From assembly GCA_049511115.1 (NCBI GenBank), contig JBEKYH010000101.1, positions 1 through 12,284 of the forward strand: a stretch of DNA of 12,284 nt, written 5' to 3'. The notes beneath the pieces were generated by a model. That model saw nothing but the letters and a program-made list of their open reading frames with translations, was not told the DNA's origin and ran no database searches. Position 1 is the first letter of the stretch; the number at the start of each line of letters is the position of its first letter. Source of the stretch: JBEKYH01 sp049511115 (lineage in GTDB: Bacteria; Planctomycetota; Phycisphaerae; Tepidisphaerales; Tepidisphaeraceae). The translations under genes were made by a program, and so were the position numbers. This document shows, piece after piece, positions 6,366-11,529 of the stretch.

Positions 6366-8498
6366 TTATTCCCCGCGCTTCGCTTTGGCAGTGCGCGACG
6401 CCTTGCGTTTCTTAATCGTGTTTTCCAACGGCAAAATGCATCGCACCGACGTCCCCCCGCGTTTCCCCGCCTGAACGACAAATGACCCGCCGATCACGCG
6501 GGCACGGTAGTGCATGGTTTGCAGGCCGATTCCCATGTCCGGCCGACGGTTCGTTCCTCCGCTCACCGCGATCCCCTGCATGATCGTGGCGGCAAGATCC
6601 TTGGGTATGCCTACGCCATTGTCCTCAACAGTTAACTCGACGGTCTTCTCATCCCTCGCCGCAAGGGCGATTTCAACGCGCCGCGCCTTGCCGTGCTTGA
6701 TGGCATTGCTCACCGCCTCCTGGGCGATGCGATAGAAGTGTGTAGCCGACGTGTCGTTGCGGACCTGGGCGATCTGGTCCCAGTGGAAATGGCATTTAAT
6801 TCCAAACACCTGCGATACCTTTGCCGCCAGATTGGTCAGCGCCAGCGGCAAGCCGCCCGCCTTGAGGTCAACGGGATTCAATCCGTGGGCAAGGTCGCGC
6901 GCCTGCCCGGCGGCGCTGCGAACCTGCGTGGCCAGATTCTCAAGGTCCTTAAGCCGAGATTTTAATTCGCCATTGGCGCCGGGAACGGCGACCGCCTGCA
7001 AACCGCGCTGCACGCCGTCGATTCCAAAGGCGATGCCGACCAGGTCCTGGCAAAGTCCGTCATGCAGGTCCTGGCCGATGCGCCGCTGCTCATTGGAAGC
7101 GGCTTCGAGGGTTTGCTGCTCGAGTTGACGCCGCTCGCTGAGATCATGCACGATGCCGGCGAAAAGGCGGCGATCCTGCAGTTTCACTTCGCTGACCGAC
7201 AGGTGCATGGGGAAAGTCGTGCCGTCCTTGCGGAGACCAGTGACCTCGCGGCCGATGCCGATGATCTTGGCCTTTCCGGTGCGGCAATAGTTGTGAAGAT
7301 AGCCGTCATGCTCGCCATAAAATGGTTCGGGCATGAGGCGGTTGATGTTATGGCCGAGCAATTCATCGCGCTTGTAACCGAACAGCGCTTCGGTCGCGGC
7401 GTTGGCGGATTGAACAATGCCGCGGTCGTCGATGGTGATGATGGCGTCAACCGCCGTGTCGAGGACGGCGCGGATGAAGCGTTCGCTGTCAGCCAGGGTT
7501 CCTTCGGTTTTGCGGCGCTCGGTGATGTCGGTGCTGATGGCCACCGCGCCGACGATCTTGCCTTCGTGGCGGATGGGGGCGGCGGCATTGCGGAGCACGA
7601 CGTCGTGGCCGGTTTTGAGGTTACGGAGGATGATCTCCTCCACCACCGTTTCGCCGCGCAGCGCCCGCTCGAAGGGGCGCTGTCCACGTGGCAGCGGCTT
7701 GCCGCTTTTGAACAAGCGCGACCGCAAGGCGATCTCCTTGCGGCGAGCCGCGTTCAACTGCTCCAAGGAATCGGCGCCGAGCATCTCCAGCCCGCGGCGG
7801 TTGCATTTGAGAATTCCCGTCGAATCACCGGCGTAAAAGCCGTCGGGCAGGCTTTCGATGACGGCGTCGAGTTCGGCGACGTGGCGCTCGATGTCATGCG
7901 TGAGCTTCTGGCGCTCTTCGGTCTGCCGCCGCGCCAATTCCTCGTTGGCGGCGCGCAGTTTTCGATTGGCCAAGTCAAGCTGCTGGCCGCGCTGGAAGAT
8001 CTCGACTTCCATCTGCGTGATTCGAGTGCGGAATTCCTGGGCCTGCTTGTCCTTCTCGCCGCCGCTGGTGGCCAGGCGCACGAATTCGGTGACATCCTCG
8101 ACGCGATGGATGATAAAGAGAATCTCGCCGTCGGCGCCCAGGACCGGGGAATTCACCGGGCTCCAGTGGCGCTCCTCGAAGCCGCCGCCCTCGGACGCGG
8201 GCCGGCGGATGTCGTATTTCTGCACGGCCATGGTGTCGGCGATTCGCCCGCGCAGGACGCGATCGAGCGAGGCGCGGAGATTGTTCACGCCCGTCGCGGC
8301 GGGGTCGTCGGGATTATCGGGAAAAACGTCGAAGAGCCCGCGCCCGACGATCTGCTCGCGCCGCGTCATGGTCGCGCGCAGATACGCATCCGAAACGGCC
8401 ACGATTCTCAGGTCGGGTTTCAAAACGAGGTAAAGCCCCGGCACGCTCTCAAAGAGCAGCCGGAAATCAGGCAAATTCACGTCGGATTCTTCCGGCAC
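6366..8498 (-). CDS. PAS-domain sensor histidine kinase (NarL-type) with FixL-like PAS
   Basis: Soluble sensor kinase of 710 residues with no membrane helix. Domains in order: PAS1 (about 10-140, ending HRVEDVTEFV), a coiled coil (about 148-208), PAS2 (about 210-328, ending STDITERR), PAS3 (about 338-458), a HisKA_3 dimerisation helix with phospho-accepting His479 in DLHDGLCQDL, and an ATPase domain with N-box NAIKHG (598-603), G1 DNGVGIP (626-632) and G2 GIGLQTM (656-662). A lysine/arginine-rich tail ends the protein. PAS3 closely follows FixL (LMPEP, HDGY, IIGIGREVTG, KDGTTFPMHLS). His397 aligns with the heme ligand of B. japonicum FixL (His200), and Arg417, twenty residues on, with its Arg220. 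The start is GTG, with TGGAGG four bases upstream. No response regulator is in the window, so the output is unknown. Oxygen or another heme ligand is the plausible signal. Confidence 0.92.
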   Translation of the reverse strand: MPEESDVNLPDFRLLFESVPGLYLVLKPDLRIVAVSDAYLRATMTRREQIVGRGLFDVFPDNPDDPAATGVNNLRASLDRVLRGRIADTMAVQKYDIRRPASEGGGFEERHWSPVNSPVLGADGEILFIIHRVEDVTEFVRLATSGGEKDKQAQEFRTRITQMEVEIFQRGQQLDLANRKLRAANEELARRQTEERQKLTHDIERHVAELDAVIESLPDGFYAGDSTGILKCNRRGLEMLGADSLEQLNAARRKEIALRSRLFKSGKPLPRGQRPFERALRGETVVEEIILRNLKTGHDVVLRNAAAPIRHEGKIVGAVAISTDITERRKTEGTLADSERFIRAVLDTAVDAIITIDDRGIVQSANAATEALFGYKRDELLGHNINRLMPEPFYGEHDGYLHNYCRTGKAKIIGIGREVTGLRKDGTTFPMHLSVSEVKLQDRRLFAGIVHDLSERRQLEQQTLEAASNEQRRIGQDLHDGLCQDLVGIAFGIDGVQRGLQAVAVPGANGELKSRLKDLENLATQVRSAAGQARDLAHGLNPVDLKAGGLPLALTNLAAKVSQVFGIKCHFHWDQIAQVRNDTSATHFYRIAQEAVSNAIKHGKARRVEIALAARDEKTVELTVEDNGVGIPKDLAATIMQGIAVSGGTNRRPDMGIGLQTMHYRARVIGGSFVVQAGKRGGTSVRCILPLENTIKKRKASRTAKAKRGE

Positions 8499-8533
8499 GC
8501 GGCCTCCAGAAATGGGTGGGGCTTGTGCGGGCC

Positions 8534-8562
8534 ATTATGCGTGGCGATTACGAAAGTGGCAA
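8534..8562 (-). promoter_or_regulatory. Sigma70-type promoter for the kinase gene
   Basis: On the minus strand, TTGCCA (8562-8557) and CATAAT (8539-8534) are separated by exactly 17 bases. Transcription would begin near 8527, giving a leader of about 28 bases that contains TGGAGG before the GTG start. It lies between the tRNA-Gly gene and the kinase, so the kinase need not depend on the tRNA promoter. Confidence 0.6.
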
Positions 8563-8696
8563 GCGGGTGTGTCGGCCGATGGTTCGCATCGGAATGCCGT
8601 CCACACGCATCGCGCCTCCGGATTTCCAGCAGACGATTTAACGACCCGCAACTCAGGGAAGGGGTTACTGCAACGTTCGGCGTGATTTACTTCGCA

Positions 8697-8768
8697 AGCG
8701 GGCGAAGGGATTCGAACCCTCGACGTTCAGCTTGGAAGGCTGACACTCTACCACTGAGTTACGCCCGC
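8697..8768 (-). tRNA. tRNA-Gly (anticodon TCC)
   Basis: All four arms can be folded. The acceptor stem GCGGGCG/CGCCCGC is perfect. The D arm is ACTC with GAGT, and the anticodon arm TCAGC-CTTCCAA-GCTGA gives anticodon TCC. The T arm GAGGG-TTCGAAT-CCCTT closes with one G-T pair. The variable loop has five bases, the discriminator is T as usual for glycine, and CCA is not encoded. The T-loop consensus on the complementary strand fixes the orientation. Confidence 0.97.
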
Positions 8769-8810
8769 GAAAAAACACCGGCCGCCGGCGGTTTCGCCAG
8801 CTTCAACCGC

Positions 8811-8839
8811 AGATTACGTCGGCTCATCACGCCAGTCAA
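8811..8839 (-). promoter_or_regulatory. Sigma70-type promoter for tRNA-Gly
   Basis: On the minus strand, TTGACT (8839-8834) and TAATCT (8816-8811) are separated by 17 bases. The start would fall near 8804, about 35 bases before the tRNA 5' end. Match and placement are both good. Confidence 0.7.
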
Positions 8840-8907
8840 CTTTATCAAGTCCTTTAACTCCCGTATGATGAGTGCGATTGAAGCGGCGTCGGATGAACTA
8901 AAGTTAA

Positions 8908-9007
8908 GGACTGCGTGCTGAGGACTGAGGACTGAGAGACGGAAAATACGGAAGTCTCTCGCTGCCTTTTTCCTCCTGCTCAGTCCTCGGCCCTCGGCCC
9001 TCAGTCC
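8908..9007. repeat. Inverted pair of four-heptamer repeats
   Basis: The block at 8908-8935 reads GGACTGC, GTGCTGA, GGACTGA, GGACTGA on the plus strand. The block at 8980-9007 reads GGACTGA, GGGCCGA, GGGCCGA, GGACTGA on the minus strand. The 44-bp spacer contains an inner 7-bp inverted repeat, GAGAGAC (8934-8940) with GTCTCTC (8954-8960). The whole can fold into a long imperfect stem. It ends nine bases before the ATG at 9017. Confidence 0.8.
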
Positions 9008-9016
9008 TCGTTCAAA

Positions 9017-10111
9017 ATGTCTCCCCAATTGGACATCCTCGCCCTTGAACCCTTTTACGGCGGGCCGCGCAAGGCGATGCTGGATTCGCTGATCAAGTGC
9101 AGCCGCCATCGCTGGACGCTGCTGAAGCTTCCGCCGCGGCGGATTGAGCGCCGGCTCGTCGCGGCGGCGCATTGGTTTGCCGAGCAATTGACGCTGCATT
9201 GGTTAGGGCGGGTCGATCTGATTTTCGCCAGCGAGGCCCTTAATCTGGCCGACCTGTACCGCCTCGTGCCGGCCATCGTCGGCAAGCCGTCGGTGGCGTA
9301 TTTTCATGACAACCAGCTTCCGGCGCCGGAAACGATCGAGGACATCACCGTCCCCGCGGCGCCGTCGATCCTGGCCAATCTCTCCACCGCGGCGACAGCC
9401 AACGAGTTGTGGTTCAATTCGGTCTTTCACAAGAAGCTCTTCTTCGAGCGGGCCAAGTCGCTGCTGGAGCGGCATGTGCAGAATTTCTCGCGCAATCCGC
9501 TCGATGACATCGGCCGCAAGTGCCGCTATATGGCGCCGCCGACGGATTTGCTGCTGGCCCAGCATGTGAAAGCGGCCAGTTCCGTGCAGCGCGATGGGCG
9601 AACGCTTTTCGTTGACATGCGCAACGCCAACGTGCAACTGCTCGATGAAGCCTTCTGCCTGCTGAGGGAGCGCAAGGAAGTTTTCCATATCATCGCGTAT
9701 GGCTCGGTTTCGGGCCTGACGCCGGGACTGCCGGTGACGTACCTGGCCGAGGGGGACGAATTCAAGACTATGGAGGCGATGCTCAAGTCAGGCGCATTCA
9801 TCAGCGCCCGCGCCGATGCCGTCTGGGACCATCACTGGATTCTCGGCATGTCCGCGGGCTGCTGGCCGATTGCGCCGGCGTCGGGGGTTTATGCCGATCT
9901 GATCTCCAAGCCGCTGGATGAGCGCTGCCTCTACGACAACACGCCGGGCGGGCTGGCGTACACGTTGCAGGATTTCTGGGAACTGGAGCTGCCGATTGGA
10001 CACCCCGAAGCGATCCGCGCGATTCTGCTGCCGCTGAATTCCATGACCGCCGCGAAGGTGATGGATGAACGATTGGCGGAGTTGTCGGTGGCGGCGCTGA
10101 AGGCGAGCTAG
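9017..10111 (+). CDS. tRNA-queuosine alpha-mannosyltransferase-like glycosyltransferase
   Basis: Glycosyltransferase of 364 residues of the family formerly called DUF3524 (QTMAN/GTDC1 type). In animals this enzyme attaches mannose to queuosine at the wobble position of tRNA-Asp. Family features in the N-terminal half: LEPFYGGPRKAM (10-21), TLLKLPPRR (34-42), a HWFAEQL helix (52-58), DLIFASEALNLADL (67-80), YFHDNQL (95-101) and LWFNSVFHKKLF (131-142). The C-terminal half is a probable GT-B donor domain with HHWILGMSAGCWPIAPASG (272-290). There is no signal peptide or membrane helix. The ATG has no Shine-Dalgarno: the preceding bases belong to the heptamer repeat. No queuosine synthesis gene (queC, queE, tgt, queA) is in the window, so the acceptor is inferred from family membership and could be another molecule. 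Confidence 0.83.
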   Translation: MSPQLDILALEPFYGGPRKAMLDSLIKCSRHRWTLLKLPPRRIERRLVAAAHWFAEQLTLHWLGRVDLIFASEALNLADLYRLVPAIVGKPSVAYFHDNQLPAPETIEDITVPAAPSILANLSTAATANELWFNSVFHKKLFFERAKSLLERHVQNFSRNPLDDIGRKCRYMAPPTDLLLAQHVKAASSVQRDGRTLFVDMRNANVQLLDEAFCLLRERKEVFHIIAYGSVSGLTPGLPVTYLAEGDEFKTMEAMLKSGAFISARADAVWDHHWILGMSAGCWPIAPASGVYADLISKPLDERCLYDNTPGGLAYTLQDFWELELPIGHPEAIRAILLPLNSMTAAKVMDERLAELSVAALKAS

Positions 10112-10130
10112 GCTGAACAAAAGAAAATAT

Positions 10131-10235
10131 TCACCACCCGGTCGCAGTAGCGACCTAGAGGACGCAGAGGACACGGAGAAGAAAAACATCATGATTTTGG
10201 GTCTTCCTCTGGGTCCTCTGAGTCCTCTGTGGTGA
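10131..10235. repeat. Inverted-repeat element, copy 3 (with hairpin module)
   Basis: The outer end TCACCA and the AGAGGACGCAGAGG body at the left pair with the reverse complement at 10201-10235. The arms show a nine-base period of the CAGAGGACN type. The left arm contains the extra hairpin at 10138-10155. The element lies 19 bp after the stop of the mannosyltransferase-like gene and 33 bp before the promoter of the next gene. Confidence 0.82.
10138..10155 (+). repeat. Hairpin module inserted in repeat arm (copy 3)
   Basis: The order is CC, stem GGTCGC (10140-10145), loop AGTA, stem GCGACC (10150-10155), then TAGAGG. Size, loop and both flanks match the module at 1661-1680 read on its minus strand. 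Four of the six stem pairs differ and all remain paired. Confidence 0.75.
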
Positions 10236-10268
10236 GTCTTGGTTTGGCTTTGAATTCGGCGGCAGTCA

Positions 10269-10297
10269 TTGACATATTTTTGTGACCGGCATATTTT
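10269..10297 (+). promoter_or_regulatory. Sigma70-type promoter for the PEP-CTERM gene
   Basis: TTGACA (10269-10274) and TATTTT (10292-10297) are separated by 17 bases. The start would be near 10304, leaving a leader of about 60 bases before the ATG at 10364. The GGC...GC pattern nearby does not have the spacing of a sigma54 site. Confidence 0.7.
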
Positions 10298-10363
10298 GCG
10301 CATCGCTCGGCAGGGGGGCAGAACGTGTTTTCGACTCCAGCTTTCGACAGGGAGAGGTTTAAA

Positions 10364-11329
10364 ATGCGCGGACGATCTTTTCTGGCGGCCTTTTTGTTCG
10401 GCCTTGCCCCGTGCACGGCCGTTCTGGCTCAATCGTACCAGATCATCACCGACGTTAATTCCAGCTTTGCCGATGGGGGGCTTGAGTATGCCTACAACGG
10501 CTTCTACGGGCCGGCGGCGGGCGTCGGATTCGTCGCCAGCGGCGGCAACACGAGCGATGTTACCACCAGCGGCCTGGCCACCGCGACGGATACGGCCGGC
10601 ACCGCGACGTCGGAAATCATGAGCACGCAAGCCACGCTCAATACCCTGGGCGCATCGCCCGTCGCGGTGACCGCCACTGCGCTGGCCAAGGCGGACCTGG
10701 CGTCCGGCTCCGTCGGCGTCGCCGCGAGCGGAACTTACTTTGGCGATAGCGGCGCCAACGGCGGCTCCGGCGTCGCGTATGCCCAGGTCTCTGACACACT
10801 GCAGATCAACGTCGCTGGCGCCACCGGCTCCACAGTCACGCAAATCCCCTTCACCTTCACCGTCGACGGCAGCTTCAACGTCACCACCGCCGACGGCAAC
10901 AGCAACGGCGATTTGCAGCCGTTTCTTTACCTCAATGATGGCGAGTTCAGCGAGATCATTGGTTCGTCCGCGTCCACCAATTTTGCCCCCGTCGTCGAAG
11001 CCCCGTCGATTTCCGGCTGGACGAGTTCCGGGTTTATCTCCAACACGCCGGATTCGATTATCTTCCAGGGAACGCTGGCCGTCATGGGAATGCAGCCGGA
11101 ACTGGATGTGGACGAAGGGCTGAGCGCCAACGCCGGCTACGGAACGGGAATCAATTACGGGGATACGGCGGCGTTGTCGTTTGAATTGCCGGCGGGTGTG
11201 ACGTACACGTCGGCGTCGGGGGTGTTTGATTCGGTGGCGGTGCCGGAGCCGGGGGCGGGCCTCCTGGTGCTGGGAGCGCTGGCGGCGGCAACGCTGCGGA
11301 GGCGCCGCAGGGCTGCGAGAGGGTTGTAG
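10364..11329 (+). CDS. PEP-CTERM sorting-domain exported protein
   Basis: Exported protein of 321 residues. I chose the ATG at 10364, because GGGAGAGG lies six bases upstream and the product opens with a classic signal peptide (MRGRSFLAAFLFGLAP..., cleavage likely after VLA at 22); an in-frame GTG at 10325 would bury it. The mature part is rich in Ala, Thr, Ser, Gly and acidic residues with few Lys or Cys, as in beta-rich surface proteins, and I recognise no named domain. The C-terminus is a PEP-CTERM tag: VPEP (293-296), a hydrophobic helix (about 299-311) and an RRRRR cluster (312-316). Such tags are recognised and removed by an exosortase (EpsH family), usually in organisms making exopolysaccharide or biofilm. 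No exosortase gene is in the window. Confidence 0.9.
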   Translation: MRGRSFLAAFLFGLAPCTAVLAQSYQIITDVNSSFADGGLEYAYNGFYGPAAGVGFVASGGNTSDVTTSGLATATDTAGTATSEIMSTQATLNTLGASPVAVTATALAKADLASGSVGVAASGTYFGDSGANGGSGVAYAQVSDTLQINVAGATGSTVTQIPFTFTVDGSFNVTTADGNSNGDLQPFLYLNDGEFSEIIGSSASTNFAPVVEAPSISGWTSSGFISNTPDSIIFQGTLAVMGMQPELDVDEGLSANAGYGTGINYGDTAALSFELPAGVTYTSASGVFDSVAVPEPGAGLLVLGALAAATLRRRRRAARGL

Positions 11330-11350
11330 ATCAATTCGCCGGGGCTGTTG

Positions 11351-11379
11351 GACACTTTTAGACAGAGTTAGACACTTTT
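11351..11379 (+). repeat. Short direct repeat with 20-bp period
   Basis: GACACTTTT occurs at 11351-11359 and 11371-11379, with a related TTAGACAGAG between them. It lies 22 bp after the PEP-CTERM stop and 47 bp before the dif-like site. It might be an operator or the edge of a mobile element; the sequence does not decide. Confidence 0.45.
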
Positions 11380-11425
11380 TGAGGCCGCCGCTGGGCTGGA
11401 TGGCCGAAATAGGCTTATCCCCCCT

Positions 11426-11453
11426 ACGTCCGATAATCCATGTTATGTTTAGT
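11426..11453 (+). other. dif-like site, possible Xer recombination/attachment site
   Basis: The arms are 11-6-11: ACGTCCGATAA, centre TCCATG, TTATGTTTAGT. The core ATAA-N6-TTAT is palindromic. By my comparison with the E. coli dif site, the right (XerD) arm matches at 9 of 11 positions and the left (XerC) arm at 5 of 11. Composition falls to its right, toward an orphan gene. It is either a chromosomal dif variant, an attachment site of a Xer-using element, or chance. Confidence 0.4.
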
Positions 11454-11479
11454 TCCGTATGGATTGGGCGAAAACCGCC

Positions 11480-11509
11480 AAAAACCCGCAGGCCAGCGGC
11501 TGGCGTGGG
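11480..11509 (-). terminator. Intrinsic terminator of the orphan gene
   Basis: On the minus strand a stem CCCAC...CTGCGGG encloses an inner stem GCCAG-CCG-CTGGC, followed directly by five Ts (11484-11480). It begins 20 bases after the stop codon at 11530. Two bases bulge on one side of the outer stem. Confidence 0.65.
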
Positions 11510-11529
11510 ATTGTTCGCAAGAAGCTTGC

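Noticed and set aside
7062..8921. Plus-strand open frame of 619 codons opposite the kinase gene
   Set aside because: It is antisense to a gene with clear PAS, HisKA_3 and ATPase motifs and also runs across the tRNA-Gly gene. Its translation has no recognisable domain; long antisense frames are expected in GC-rich coding DNA.
1522..10235. A CRISPR array or clustered repeats
   Set aside because: The repeats are isolated inverted pairs kilobases apart with interiors of 50-95 bp, not regular direct repeats with spacers, and no cas gene is present.
10285..10300. Sigma54 promoter before the PEP-CTERM gene, as seen for some exosortase substrates
   Set aside because: The GG and GC elements are separated by 8 bases instead of the required 10, and a near-consensus sigma70 promoter overlaps the place.
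10325..10363. GTG at 10325 as start of the PEP-CTERM protein
   Set aside because: It would add 13 residues in front of a typical signal peptide and has no Shine-Dalgarno, whereas the ATG at 10364 has GGGAGAGG at good spacing.
9788..10843. Minus-strand open frame of 351 codons
   Set aside because: It is antisense to the ends of two well-supported genes and crosses repeat copy 3 and a promoter; no motif is seen in the product.
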